A DNA stretch of 64,000 bases from Microbacterium aurum (GCF_016907815.1 NZ_JAFBCQ010000001.1:372001-436000), one strand, 5' to 3'. Positions 1 through 8,812 are shown, numbered from the stretch's first letter. Made by a program: numbers and translations. Notes: generated by a model not told the origin, from the sequence alone.

Positions 1-549
1 GAACCAGTCGCTACCCTCATAGTCAGCATTGCGAGGCTGCCGTCTGAACGAGTCTGTCAGCCGCACAACCGCGGAGGGGCCGAACGCCTGAGAGTACGCG
101 GCATCGTCCACGTTGTGGTGCACGACCACAAGTACGTCTTGAACCTCGAGCAGGCCGGCAACCATGCTGGCATCAACAGCGCCAGATCGCACAACCACGG
201 TTAGGGCGCCCCCGTCGAAGGTGCGTTCGAAGTCCTCGATTTCAGATCTTCGAGTGTGAGAGTCGATGACCAACGCGGGCCGCACTGACCCGTCACTGAG
301 CTGCGGGCCAGCCATCTCCCACCACGAAGCGCGGGCGGCAGGCACTTGAAAATCACGCAGGGAAGGATTCACCACGACCGAGGCCCCGAAGCCTCCAGTT
401 CCTACAGCCCTCAAAGCCGTGTTGAGTGCCGAAGCGTCAGCCCTGACCGGCTCAATGATGGGATGCAGTGGTCCCTGAAACTCATCGTCGATCAGGTCCC
501 GAAGCGCAAGCAATTCGCTGGCCAGACCGTACAGGTAAGGAAAGTACAT
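1..549 (-). CDS. sce7725-family (Beta-protein-like) protein, 3' part cut by window edge
   Basis: Only the first 183 residues are inside the window; family members are roughly 300 residues, so the C-terminus lies off the left edge. The start codon at 547-549 is preceded by a GAGGGGG ribosome site, and the protein opens MYFPYLYGLASELLALRDL, the typical opening of the sce7725 family (named after a Sorangium protein, related to phage Beta proteins). It lies 50 bp downstream of the sce7726-type gene on the same strand, the standard arrangement of this two-gene module. The pair is common on genomic islands and has been suspected of a defence role, but the activity of this member is unknown. The family call is from memory of the opening motif and the gene pairing. 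Confidence 0.7.
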   Translation of the reverse strand, partial: MYFPYLYGLASELLALRDLIDDEFQGPLHPIIEPVRADASALNTALRAVGTGGFGASVVVNPSLRDFQVPAARASWWEMAGPQLSDGSVRPALVIDSHTRRSEIEDFERTFDGGALTVVVRSGAVDASMVAGLLEVQDVLVVVHHNVDDAAYSQAFGPSAVVRLTDSFRRQPRNADYEGSDWF

Positions 550-599
550 TTGTCCCCCTCAACAGGCTCGCCGCACCCCATTGAAGCGGCGATAAAAGT

Positions 600-1466
600 C
601 TATGGGATTTCAAAGAGTTCTCGAGGAAGTCCTCGAAGTCTCGATACAAGGCGCGCCCGAGCAGACGGATTGAGGTCGGCCCCGTATGCAAGCGCCCTAA
701 GTGAGAGCGGAAACTTATCCTCACCGACCAGACGGGCCGGGGACATCAGGCGCGTGCGAAGTATCCTGACCACTGACGGATAGAGGTCCTCGATCGGAAT
801 GGTCGTAAAAGCTTCGCGCAACGCCCCGGTGCTAGATCCGACCGCGGACACTGCAAGCTCGCGAAGTACCTCGACCCGCTCGGCTTGGCGAAGCGATCCG
901 AACAGTGACGATGCGTAGATGCGGCCAGTACCGCCCGCCGACTCACGTTGCGTCGAGATCCGTCCGCGCTTGTCCACTGTAAGTACGCCGACATGCAGCG
1001 GTGCCATCCGCAGCGCCGCTTCGGCGCGCCGCTGTGATGTAGCGACATACACGTGTTCGGCCACAGTTGAATAGTCAGCAAGCTGATCGTTTAGACGGGC
1101 GAAGCTATCGAGATCAGTCTTGATCTCATAGACCGTGATCGTTCCGTTCACTACAACGACGTCGGCGAAGGAACGACCAATTGGCATCTCAGTCGTTGCG
1201 CCGGCTGTCGTCGGACGGTGGCGCCCGAAGACTAAGCGAGACACAATCGCGTTCTTATAGACGTACTCGGATGCACGAGTGCGCGCGAGACTGTTGAACA
1301 ACTCGTCGAGGACCTCACCCAGGGGAATGTCGGCGTCGACTATGTCGGGAAAAGGTTCGAGCCGCCGTATCGCATCCCACGGTGTCGGAGCAGCGAGCGA
1401 CCGAAGGGTAGCCGTGGTGAAGAGAGTCGCCAGACTGCGCGCCTCCTGCACCCCCAGCTGAACCAC
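600..1466 (-). CDS. sce7726-family protein, PD-(D/E)XK-nuclease-like
   Basis: A 288-residue protein. The central region contains SFADVVVVNGTITVYEIKTD (about residues 98-117), where D101, E114 and K116 fit the D...ExK core of restriction-endonuclease-fold nucleases and match the usual sce7726 pattern (inherited-specificity region, then a 'YELKSD' motif). The flanks carry helical segments. It is the promoter-proximal member of a two-gene minus-strand operon with the sce7725-type gene. Base composition is lower in GC than the core genes on the right, consistent with an acquired island. Nuclease activity is inferred from the fold motif only. Confidence 0.65.
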   Translation of the reverse strand: MVQLGVQEARSLATLFTTATLRSLAAPTPWDAIRRLEPFPDIVDADIPLGEVLDELFNSLARTRASEYVYKNAIVSRLVFGRHRPTTAGATTEMPIGRSFADVVVVNGTITVYEIKTDLDSFARLNDQLADYSTVAEHVYVATSQRRAEAALRMAPLHVGVLTVDKRGRISTQRESAGGTGRIYASSLFGSLRQAERVEVLRELAVSAVGSSTGALREAFTTIPIEDLYPSVVRILRTRLMSPARLVGEDKFPLSLRALAYGADLNPSARARLVSRLRGLPRELFEIP

Positions 1467-1788
1467 GAACGGAAGCCTACCTAAGCCTGGCGCCGGCGTG
1501 GGCTAACCTCGAGCACCTTCTTCCTGCGAGCGACTCATCACGCCGCTGTTAGGTTCGCCCTGTTAGGGCCCGCTCAGTAGCCGTATCGAGTCGCCGAGGT
1601 TGGTGCCTCAGGTATGCCGGCGGCAGGCATGGTGACTCTGAGATGAACGATGCGCTGGACGGCACTCGCGTAGGCTTTGAAGCCTCAAGGATCACCTCGA
1701 CATGAAGGAAAGGCGAAGCAGCAGCTTCCACCGAAGCGATCGACGTCTCGAGACACCACATCGTCTCGAATGTGTAAACGAACGCACG
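1467..1788. other. gene-free stretch
   Basis: A 322-bp gap between the sce7726-type gene and the end of the 5'-nucleotidase gene. Short reading frames exist but none has a ribosome site or recognisable product. It must contain the promoter of the sce7726/sce7725 operon; no convincing -35/-10 pair was picked out. Confidence 0.5.
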
Positions 1789-2712
1789 CTATTCGTTGAT
1801 CACCCCGAACGGAACGTGAACGCTCGGCACTTCATCGGCCGCCCCACGAAGGTGACCGATCTGGTCATCGAAGAAGATGTGGGGTTTCAAGACCCGGAGC
1901 ACTTTCGCCTTCTCAATTCCGCCGAGAAAGAAGGCATCATTGACGCGAACACCGCGCGACTGAAGCGTCTTGACGACGCGCTCATGAGATGGCGCGTTCC
2001 GGGCAGTCACGATTGCGACGTGGACTCGCCGGTCATACCCGGGATCCGCCGATGCCCGCGCCTCTTCGATGTCCTGGATACGGTTGATGCCCCGAAGAAA
2101 ATCTGAGAGCATGCCGTCGGGCAAAGGTTCGTCAATATGCTTCGTCTCATGTGCGTGGAAGGCCGGAAGTCCTTCTTCTTGCATAACGCGCTCCGAAGAG
2201 TCGTCAGCGAGGACACCGTCGAAGTCGAACGCGATTCTGAGGTCCGTTCCTTCTGGATCAGCTGCAGGGGAGCCGATGACCTGCCCCGCCGCGAAGCCCA
2301 TCTCAAGGGCGACACGCACGTCCTTCTCGTTCTGAGAGAGGAATAGCGACATATTGAGTGCACCCATGAATGCGTAGGGGGAGCGACCCTGCATGAAAAT
2401 AGCGCGCGTGATGGGCAACCGATGATCTGAGATCGAGCGCATGACGCGCAAACCGGTCTCCGGGTCATTCCGCGAGAGCACTATCACCTCCACGAGCGGA
2501 GCACCATCCTCGGACAGATCATTCAACGAGAGGAGACGCTTAATGAACGGGAAAGCGACACCTGGTTCAAGCGAGTCCGCAATATGCGTCTCTTGATATT
2601 CACGGTAACGGGCCTCGCCATGCTCGCGGAAAACCCGGTCGGCTTCAGTGAGGTCGAACAACGCGCTAGACGCGACGCCCACAACGAGCATGTGTTCCAG
2701 ATCGTATGCCAT
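1789..2712 (-). CDS. 5'-nucleotidase (PF06189-type, HAD-like)
   Basis: A 307-residue cytoplasmic protein. Motif AFDFDGVLADDSSE (about residue 166) is a HAD-like DxDGVLxD catalytic loop. A TARN-type motif II (VAIVTARNAP) and FFDDQIGHL (motif IV region) follow, in the layout of the PF06189 5'-nucleotidase family. The expected reaction is dephosphorylation of nucleoside 5'-monophosphates. It is the last gene of a minus-strand cassette (radical SAM, thymidylate kinase, EEP protein, this gene), starting 47 bp after the EEP stop. A nucleotidase grouped with a nucleotide kinase suggests a nucleotide-based substrate for the whole cassette, which is inference. Confidence 0.75.
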   Translation of the reverse strand: MAYDLEHMLVVGVASSALFDLTEADRVFREHGEARYREYQETHIADSLEPGVAFPFIKRLLSLNDLSEDGAPLVEVIVLSRNDPETGLRVMRSISDHRLPITRAIFMQGRSPYAFMGALNMSLFLSQNEKDVRVALEMGFAAGQVIGSPAADPEGTDLRIAFDFDGVLADDSSERVMQEEGLPAFHAHETKHIDEPLPDGMLSDFLRGINRIQDIEEARASADPGYDRRVHVAIVTARNAPSHERVVKTLQSRGVRVNDAFFLGGIEKAKVLRVLKPHIFFDDQIGHLRGAADEVPSVHVPFGVINE

Positions 2713-2759
2713 GCTGCTCTCAATTCGTTCGAAAGGATGACTCTGACCCCGAGCGGAGA

Positions 2760-3575
2760 CTAGAAGTCGAAGAGCGTCTGAGCGGAACTATCGCGAAGCC
2801 CCCGTGTTTCTAGACGATCGGCCTTCGCATCAATTTCAAGACGCACCGCGGAATGGTCAGTGAGCTTAGAATCACGCGTGGTGCTGAGATACTCAGAGCT
2901 CTTCACAAGTGGAAGGACTGCGCCGCCAGCATGAAAATAGTCGTACCGATAGCCATCGCCCGTCCTGCCAACCCAGCTATGGGGTTGGTCACCGGGGTGC
3001 AGCGCCATGTGCGTGTCACCAAGTCCGAGTTCGCTCAATGTGTCGAAGAGGTCGTACTCAAACTTAAGGAACGTCGAGTACTTCGGAAGATGGGTTCGCG
3101 ACACGACGTTGTAATCGCCGCCCAGGATGATTGAGCTTCGAGTCACCGCGGGCAGCGCGCGCAAAGCATGCTGAAGCGACTCGAGGAAGGACTTTTTGCG
3201 CTCGACTTTATCTGCCGATGCGTCACGGCTGGGTATATAGAGTCCGACTAGAGAAAGAGCCGGCTGAGTGTCGAGGACCACCGCGGCAGCACGGCACGGG
3301 ATTGTTACGTCCACGAAAGGCGCGAGTTGATCAGTACGGAAAGGGATACGACTGATGATCGCCACGCCGCGTTCAGGACCGAAGTTGCCGTTGGTTGCCA
3401 CTTGGTACCCGGCATCGCGAAAACGATCGAGGAGACGTGCCGTCCCCTCACCACCACTGGCCTCGGTGATGACGTACACGTCATCACCGCGCTCATCGAA
3501 CCAATTGGTGAATTGCTCAGCTCGCTCCTTCGACGTAGCGCCGATATTTATAGTCGTAATGCTAATGGTCATCAT
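2760..3575 (-). CDS. endonuclease/exonuclease/phosphatase-family hydrolase
   Basis: A 271-residue protein with the signature elements of the EEP superfamily: an N-terminal ITTINIGATSKER strand, catalytic Glu in VYVITEASGGEG, GGDYNVVSR (GDxN) near residue 150, and a C-terminal LTDHSAVRLEI (DH) motif. Members cleave phosphodiesters in DNA, RNA, lipids or nucleotides using a metal; the substrate here cannot be read from the sequence. There is no signal peptide, so it is cytoplasmic. It sits between the thymidylate kinase gene (38 bp upstream) and the 5'-nucleotidase gene, probably as one transcript. Confidence 0.8.
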   Translation of the reverse strand: MMTISITTINIGATSKERAEQFTNWFDERGDDVYVITEASGGEGTARLLDRFRDAGYQVATNGNFGPERGVAIISRIPFRTDQLAPFVDVTIPCRAAAVVLDTQPALSLVGLYIPSRDASADKVERKKSFLESLQHALRALPAVTRSSIILGGDYNVVSRTHLPKYSTFLKFEYDLFDTLSELGLGDTHMALHPGDQPHSWVGRTGDGYRYDYFHAGGAVLPLVKSSEYLSTTRDSKLTDHSAVRLEIDAKADRLETRGLRDSSAQTLFDF

Positions 3576-3613
3576 CTAATCCCGTTTGATTTTACCAGAT
3601 TCTAACTGGCGCG

Positions 3614-4204
3614 TCACGCGAAATGCGCGAGGATACGCTGAGCGACTTCCTTCGGGCTGCTCGCAGCGACGTCAATCGCTACAACGTTCCAGCCCAGCGC
3701 CCGCAAGAAGTCTGCCGCCTCTCCATACAGCAGCGTTTGGAGGGCGGGAGTAGATCGCTCCTCGAAGTGTGTCAGCAATGCACGGGCATCTAGTCGCTTA
3801 GAGACGGTTTGAGGATCCGGAACGAGAATCGCGGTTAGCGTAGGCGGCGGTGCGAAAGAGTTGTACCGCCAGATCTCCTCTAGCGAAAGCCCATCAAGTC
3901 GTTGAAGAACTAGCGACGAGGGCACGTATCGGTCAGAGATCACAACGTCGCCCGCCTCAAGCGATGGCCGAATTACGCCGTCAATATGGTTCGCACGGTC
4001 AGCCGCAACGGCAAGCGCGCGACCGCGAGGCGAGAAGGCGGCGTGTTCAGCACGGATGAAGGCACCGAGCGGGGAGTCAGAGGGCTCCCGCGTGGCCCGA
4101 ACGGTCCGACCAGAGGTGCTGCTGACCAGCGCGGCGAGCTCACTGACCAGCGTCGACTTGCCTGCACCGTCCGGACCCTCGATGACTACGAACATGGTCG
4201 TCAC
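3614..4204 (-). CDS. tmk: thymidylate kinase-like nucleoside monophosphate kinase
   Basis: A 196-residue P-loop kinase. Walker A is GPDGAGKST (residues 10-18). ISDRYVPSSLVLQ matches the DRYxxSxxxxQ motif of dTMP kinases, and a short LID region follows. Length is close to stand-alone bacterial Tmk (about 205-215). It overlaps the radical SAM gene by 4 bp (ATGA), so the two are translationally coupled. A housekeeping tmk is not normally found in such a cassette, so this may be a second, specialised kinase feeding a nucleotide or acting on a modified nucleotide. Nucleotide specificity is not proven. Confidence 0.8.
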   Translation of the reverse strand: MTTMFVVIEGPDGAGKSTLVSELAALVSSTSGRTVRATREPSDSPLGAFIRAEHAAFSPRGRALAVAADRANHIDGVIRPSLEAGDVVISDRYVPSSLVLQRLDGLSLEEIWRYNSFAPPPTLTAILVPDPQTVSKRLDARALLTHFEERSTPALQTLLYGEAADFLRALGWNVVAIDVAASSPKEVAQRILAHFA

Positions 4205-5298
4205 ACTGCCCGTAGCGGGAGCAGTTCACGTGTAGCGGAGGGGACCGGGCAGAGCGAATCCACGCTGCCGATGAAGCCGCCGTCAGCGATCACCGCAGCG
4301 GGGCATCCCTTGCCGCAGGTGGTGTTCAGGGAACAGCTCCTACATGCCGAGTTGTTCCCCACGCTGTAGCGTTCGTGAAACCTGTAATCGTCGAGTGCTT
4401 TCGCGACGTCGTCGCTTAAGACATTTCCAACAATAAACTCTGCCGGATCGTGCCGCGAAACAGGATTCCGAGCAGCAAACACCAGATATGGACAAACTGC
4501 GGTTGTGCCGTCAGTGAAAACGTAGATGAGCTTGCCCGCATCGCAGCCGCCGAGTGGGAGCGTGTCGTTTGGAAACCGAATGTCGACGACCTGAAGCTCC
4601 GAAGAGTTGAAGCGAGCGGTGGCTTGCTTGATCTTCCGCATCATTACAGAAGGAGCCTCCAGGCGACCCTTGCTCTTGATGCCGCGACCGAAGGCGGACA
4701 GGGGGTTCATCAGCACGTACTTCGCGCCCACCTCAAGGGCGAACTCGCAAAGGGCAGCGAACTCGTCTGGCGTCGTGAGCGAGTTGGGTGTCGAGAGTAT
4801 TCCCTGAAGTAGGCCGGCAGCCGCAATCTTTCGCGTCGTCTCAAGCGTGGCGGCGAAGGATGCCTGATTGCCACGGAACTTTCCATGGGACTCCGGGCGA
4901 AACCCATCGAAACTGACGTTGATGTGGACGCCGCCGAGAGCCTTTAGCTCATCGATTTGCCAGTCATCCGTTAGGGTGGCATTCGTGCAGACTCCGACCG
5001 GGATACCCTCGGCGATCAGGTGCCGGCAAAATTCGAGGAATTCTGGGTGCTCAAACGGCTCACCGCCGGTGAGTGTGACACGTTCCACACTTGCTGCTCG
5101 CAATTGTGGAATGACGACATCAACAAAGTCGTCGATCGCCATGTCGCGTCCATTTCTCATCGACGAAACGAAGCAGTGAGCGCAATGCAAATTGCATCTT
5201 TCCGTGATCTGCACGAGCGCCTTTCGACTCCCATCATCGACCGAGGTTCGGAAATAGCACGAGTTGGCAGAGCTCTCGACAATCAGGCTGTTCTTCAT
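4201..5298 (-). CDS. radical SAM/SPASM protein
   Basis: A 365-residue enzyme. CNLHCAHC gives the CxxxCxxC cluster motif at C35, C39 and C42. TLTGGEPFEHPEF is the GGE SAM-binding motif. The C-terminal 110 residues carry a SPASM-like set of cysteines (CDAGK, CPYL, CRSCSLNTTCGKGC, LCPV) that should hold auxiliary Fe-S clusters. Proteins with this layout modify peptides or small substrates by radical chemistry. Its immediate partner is a thymidylate kinase. Prokaryotic viperins also pair a radical SAM enzyme with a nucleotide kinase, but viperins lack a SPASM domain, so this is a different type. No precursor peptide gene is evident next to it. Confidence 0.85.
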   Translation of the reverse strand: MKNSLIVESSANSCYFRTSVDDGSRKALVQITERCNLHCAHCFVSSMRNGRDMAIDDFVDVVIPQLRAASVERVTLTGGEPFEHPEFLEFCRHLIAEGIPVGVCTNATLTDDWQIDELKALGGVHINVSFDGFRPESHGKFRGNQASFAATLETTRKIAAAGLLQGILSTPNSLTTPDEFAALCEFALEVGAKYVLMNPLSAFGRGIKSKGRLEAPSVMMRKIKQATARFNSSELQVVDIRFPNDTLPLGGCDAGKLIYVFTDGTTAVCPYLVFAARNPVSRHDPAEFIVGNVLSDDVAKALDDYRFHERYSVGNNSACRSCSLNTTCGKGCPAAVIADGGFIGSVDSLCPVPSATRELLPLRAV

Positions 5299-5337
5299 CG
5301 CCCAAAACTCCCGAGGCTATCCCCGTTTAATTGCAAA

Positions 5338-5565
5338 TCAATCTGACAGCATGGCACCGTCATCCTCCTTCATACCAATGAACGCGTATATTTTCGATAC
5401 CGGCAGTGGGGGTCCGGCCCGAAGGAGGCCGTCCGCTAGCACCTCGCTGAGCCGAAGAAGCGCCGGTTCTCCCAAAAGAGCGCGCATTCGCCGCACCAAA
5501 CTGCTGCCGATGTGCACAGTCGCACCAGCGTTCACCTCGCCAGCGCGCTTGGCGCACATCCCCAT
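5338..5565 (-). CDS. possible short ORF or remnant, unknown
   Basis: A 75-codon frame ending 40 bp before the radical SAM gene on the same strand. The product starts MGMCAKRAGEVNAG and has no domain I recognise. There is no clear ribosome site before the ATG. The frame stays open upstream to a stop at about 5634 without another ATG or GTG, so it could be the 3' part of a decayed gene or a non-coding leader of the cassette. The region 5566-5750 up to the IS shows nothing else. Confidence 0.25.
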   Translation of the reverse strand: MGMCAKRAGEVNAGATVHIGSSLVRRMRALLGEPALLRLSEVLADGLLRAGPPLPVSKIYAFIGMKEDDGAMLSD

Positions 5566-5827
5566 TAATCCGAGCCGCCGCCCACGTTGCGCAGCCGTCC
5601 GCAGCCGGTGAAGGAACAGCCATAAGATGAGCCATCACGGACGCCTCGTCAGCCGATGCTCCAGAGAGACTCCTGCTCTCGGACGATGAGAACAACTCGA
5701 CACAGGCCGTGCGATTTGTGTCCATCGGCAATATCCCGAGAGTTCGCCCTTGAGGTTGCCCCCGAATCCCGGACACTGACCAGGCGGGATCCGCGTGTTC
5801 GCGGGCCTGTCAGGGAGGATGTCCGTG

Positions 5828-6145
5828 ATGGGCACGAGCAAGAAGAGGAAGTCGTATACGCCGGAGTATCGCCGTGAGGCGGCCCGGCTGGTGATCGACA
5901 CGGATCGCACGATCGCGGCGGTCGCCCGCGAGATCGGGGTCGGCGAGGCGCTGCTGGGCCGGTGGGTGCATACCGAGCGTGCCCGGACCGGTGACGGCGA
6001 GGCGGCGCCGCTGGATCTGGACGAGCGGGCCGAGCTGGAACGGCTGCGTCGTGAGGTGCAGGAACTGCGGATGGACAACGAGTTCCTGGGAAAAGCGGCG
6101 GCCTTCTTCGCGTCGAAGCAGAACCCGAGGAGCGGTTCGCGGTGA
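5828..6145 (+). CDS. IS3-family transposase OrfA (copy 1)
   Basis: Helix-turn-helix protein of about 105 residues. The likely start is ATG 5828, 9 nt after GGGAGG; the frame is open from 5795. The HTH is YTPEYRREAARLVIDTD...IAAVAREIGVGEALLGRWV, and a leucine-rich coiled segment follows (LERLRREVQELRMDNEFL) for dimerisation. It recognises the IS ends. An A-AAA-G slippery stretch at 6091-6095 lies where orfB is open in the -1 frame, so an OrfAB fusion transposase could be made by frameshifting. Confidence 0.9.
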   Translation: MGTSKKRKSYTPEYRREAARLVIDTDRTIAAVAREIGVGEALLGRWVHTERARTGDGEAAPLDLDERAELERLRREVQELRMDNEFLGKAAAFFASKQNPRSGSR

Positions 6146-7023
6146 TCGAGGCGGAGAAGGCCGGCAGCACGACGATGACGGTCACCCGGATGTGCCGTCT
6201 GCTGGGGGTGGACCGGCGGCGGTTCTACGAGTGGCGTGCCCGGCAGTCCGCGGGCCCCTCTGCGCGGCAGCAGCGGGACGCGGACCTCACCGTCCAGATC
6301 GCGGCGTTCCACGCCGCATCGGATGGCACCTACGGGGCGCCGCGGATCCACGCCGACTTGCAGGACGCCGGTGTCGCCGTATCGCGGAAGAAGGTCGCCA
6401 GCCTGATGCGGGACAAGAGGATCGCGGGTATCAGCCCCCGCACCTGGCACCCGCCGACCACCGTCCACGGGGATGACCCGTTCCCCGTCCCCGACCTCGT
6501 TGAGCGGCAGTTCGACCAGGGTGAGAGGGACCTGGCTTGGTTCTCGGACATCACCTATCTGCGCACCGGTGAGGGATGGGCATACCTGTGCGTCGTCCGC
6601 GACGGGCACACCCGCCGGGTCCTCGGACGCTGCGTCGCCGACAACATGCACACCGACCTCGTGGAGGCGGCACTGCGGCAAGCAGTCGCGCTCCGCGGTG
6701 CGCTGCCGCGGAAGGTGATCTTCCACGCGGACAGGGGCACCCAGTACACCAGCGGCCAGCTCGCGGACGCCGCGAGGGAGCTTGGGGTGCTCCGGTCGAT
6801 GGGCCGCACCGGCGTGTGCTGGGACAACGCTGCCGCCGAGTCGTTCTGGTCGATCTTCAAGAACGAGTACTACCACCGGCACGTGTTCGCCACGATCGAC
6901 GCTGCTCGCCGCGGCGCATACGCCTGGATCGACGGCTGGTACAACGCCCGCCGACGCCACTCCGGCATCGGCTACCTCAGCCCGCTAGAGTACGAACGCC
7001 GCCAGCTCGCGCTGGCAGCCTGA
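6142..7023 (+). CDS. IS3-family transposase OrfB, DDE integrase (copy 1)
   Basis: 293 residues, GTG start overlapping the orfA stop by 4 bp. An N-terminal HTH_21-like region (GAPRIHADLQDAGVAVSRKK) is followed by the rve catalytic core. The catalytic acidic residues lie in WFSDITYL (D), FHADRGTQYTS (D) and AAAESFWSIFKNE (E). The C-terminus YNARRRHSGIGYLSPLEYE is typical of IS3 OrfB. It catalyses excision and insertion of the element. It appears intact and is identical to the copy at 20443-21324. Confidence 0.95.
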   Translation: MIEAEKAGSTTMTVTRMCRLLGVDRRRFYEWRARQSAGPSARQQRDADLTVQIAAFHAASDGTYGAPRIHADLQDAGVAVSRKKVASLMRDKRIAGISPRTWHPPTTVHGDDPFPVPDLVERQFDQGERDLAWFSDITYLRTGEGWAYLCVVRDGHTRRVLGRCVADNMHTDLVEAALRQAVALRGALPRKVIFHADRGTQYTSGQLADAARELGVLRSMGRTGVCWDNAAAESFWSIFKNEYYHRHVFATIDAARRGAYAWIDGWYNARRRHSGIGYLSPLEYERRQLALAA

Positions 7024-7132
7024 CCAACCAACCACCTGTCCGGGATTCGGGGGCAACCTCACCTCGACTTGGCCACGCCATCGCGGGTCGGAGGATGACC
7101 GTCGAGGGTTCTAGTGACCGCACATCGACCAC

Positions 7133-8197
7133 CTATCGACCCTTCACGTAGTCCCACAACTTGCTCTCGCGAACGGTAGTCGTACCGATCAGTGACCCGA
7201 TCAACGAGCCGACCAACGAGGCAAGAACGATCGCAGCTGTGCGCAGTGCGAGGGTATGCATCTCGGTCGGAATGACGAGCGCGATAACCAGAACGCTCGC
7301 TCCCCACGAGATGACTGCGGCGGCAAGCGCCCATACGCCAGCTTCGGACACCTGCTGAAGGGTCATCACCGTGCGAGATGTGCCTGCGTGAAGGTTTGCT
7401 GCAATCTCAACCCGGCGTGCTCGCACAGCGACAGCTGCGATGATCAGGCCGACGATCAGGGCGACCGCGGGAGCGTAAAGCGTTGGGCGTTTGGCGTACT
7501 CGCGCGCACCTTCGAACGTGGTGCCAAATCTGGTGTTCAGCTGCGACACTTTCGGTTCGTCACTCGACTTCGCGTCCTTCGGAGGTGTCAGAGTCGATAG
7601 CAGCAGTTGCCTGGTGTCCCCCCGCTCCGGCCACACCTGGACCCAACATTCATCGAAGACACCATCCGTGGCATAAGTCGGCACCAACGTTGCCCAGCCA
7701 AAACCTGCACGTCGCCCATCGGAAGGGTAGTTGTACGTGCCCCGCACCGGGATCTCCCGGCCGTCTACAGCGATGGCACCGGTCCCGACGGCCTCGACAA
7801 CTGCGTCGGAGAAGTAGAGCCCTTCGCCGCTATCGCCAGCGCCGAGCACGCGAGCAAATGAGGGGGTACTGGTGTAGTGCTTGATCGGGGAAGCCGGCAG
7901 AACATCCAACACAGTGGCGACCTCTTCCCTCATCGCACCGGATGCAATGACGTCGGGGACAGCAGATAGCTCCTCGCACGCCTGACCATCGATACGACCC
8001 GTCAACGCCAAGGTCGTGATCGATGCTCCCCCAGCCCGGTAGTCGACGCCTTGCTTCACGAAGCCCGCAATCGTCAGAACTTCTAGGAGTATCAGTGCCG
8101 TGAGCAGGGCCGCGGCAAGTCCGGTAAGGACGCCGACGCGTGCGGTGCCCGAGGTCAGGTTGCGTGAAATTTCGCGCAGGAATGTTGTCACTCGCAC
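7133..8197 (-). CDS. FtsX/MacB-like ABC permease of the lactococcin-972-type cluster
   Basis: 354 residues. One N-terminal membrane segment (about 20-45) is followed by a large extracytoplasmic domain, then three C-terminal membrane segments (about 245-265, 285-310, 320-345), the FtsX/MacB-type layout. It is the last gene of the bacteriocin operon, 6 bp after the ATPase stop. With the ATPase and the adaptor it should form a MacAB-like complex for export of the bacteriocin or self-protection; lactococcin 972 clusters characteristically carry such a permease/ATPase pair. Only 71 bp separate its stop from IS copy 1. Confidence 0.75.
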   Translation of the reverse strand: MRVTTFLREISRNLTSGTARVGVLTGLAAALLTALILLEVLTIAGFVKQGVDYRAGGASITTLALTGRIDGQACEELSAVPDVIASGAMREEVATVLDVLPASPIKHYTSTPSFARVLGAGDSGEGLYFSDAVVEAVGTGAIAVDGREIPVRGTYNYPSDGRRAGFGWATLVPTYATDGVFDECWVQVWPERGDTRQLLLSTLTPPKDAKSSDEPKVSQLNTRFGTTFEGAREYAKRPTLYAPAVALIVGLIIAAVAVRARRVEIAANLHAGTSRTVMTLQQVSEAGVWALAAAVISWGASVLVIALVIPTEMHTLALRTAAIVLASLVGSLIGSLIGTTTVRESKLWDYVKGR

Positions 8198-8203
8198 GGA
8201 GAA

Positions 8204-8812
8204 CTAGTTCCCCTTCAGATATGACGTGAGGTCCAGATGCGCGTCACACGCGTCGCGCGTCTCCTCGTCGTGGGTCGCCACGATCACGATCGTTTCAGAA
8301 GAGACCACGTTTGAGAGCACGCGGTTTACAACGCGGGCCGTGGCCCGGTCGAGCTGCGCCGTTGGCTCGTCCACGAGCAGCAGATCCGGCGACACGGCTG
8401 TCGCACGCGCCAGCATCAAGCGCTGGGCCTCTCCCCCAGAGAGGTGCTTGAACTGCCGATCGGCAACGTGACTTAGCTCGAAGTCGTCTAGCAACTGTGC
8501 CGCGCGTTGGTCTGCCTCCTCACCCGTGAATCCCCTCGCGACGAACGGATAAGACACATGATCTACTGCGGTCCTGCGTGGAACACCGAACGGGTTCTGA
8601 AAAACCCAGCTAATTGAATCGACCTCGTCCCGAAGAACTCGACCTTCGGCGGGAGCGATCCATCCCGAAATTATGGCCATCAACGTACTCTTGCCGGATC
8701 CAGAGGCTCCGGTGATTGCGTAGCTGGTTCCGGGAGTGAACGTCCAAGTGAGCTCGTGGAACAGAGAAGCGTCGCCGTAAGCGTGTCCGACGTCCTCTAG
8801 GGCTAACCGCAC
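8204..8812 (-). CDS. ABC transporter ATPase of the bacteriocin cluster
   Basis: 202 residues, a stand-alone nucleotide-binding domain. Walker A is ITGASGSGKST (about 33-43), the Q-loop is SWVFQNPFG, the signature is HLSGGEAQRLMLARA, Walker B is LLLVDEPTAQLD, and the H-loop is IVATHDEET. It resembles MacB/LolD-type ATPases and the ATPases of lactococcin-972-type bacteriocin systems. The start overlaps the adaptor gene by 10 bp and the permease follows after 6 bp, so the three are co-translated. It powers the permease encoded immediately downstream. Confidence 0.9.
   Translation of the reverse strand: MRLALEDVGHAYGDASLFHELTWTFTPGTSYAITGASGSGKSTLMAIISGWIAPAEGRVLRDEVDSISWVFQNPFGVPRRTAVDHVSYPFVARGFTGEEADQRAAQLLDDFELSHVADRQFKHLSGGEAQRLMLARATAVSPDLLLVDEPTAQLDRATARVVNRVLSNVVSSETIVIVATHDEETRDACDAHLDLTSYLKGN

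Larger units (their letters stand above)
5751..7061 (+). mobile_element. IS3-family insertion sequence, copy 1
   Basis: 1311 bp, bounded by near-perfect 25-26 bp terminal inverted repeats beginning TGAGGTTGCCCCCGAATC (left 5751, right end 7061). It is flanked by a 3-bp direct repeat CCT (5748-5750 and 7062-7064). It contains orfA and orfB in the -1 arrangement of IS3 elements. The element at 20052-21362 has the same length, the same internal offsets (14301 bp) and identical predicted proteins, so the two copies are recent. This copy lies just beyond the 3' end of the bacteriocin ABC permease gene. Confidence 0.95.

Noticed and set aside
4201..5298. Prokaryotic viperin
   Set aside because: The protein has a SPASM-like C-terminal cysteine set and lacks viperin-type sequence beyond the generic radical SAM motif; only the neighbouring nucleotide kinase is reminiscent.
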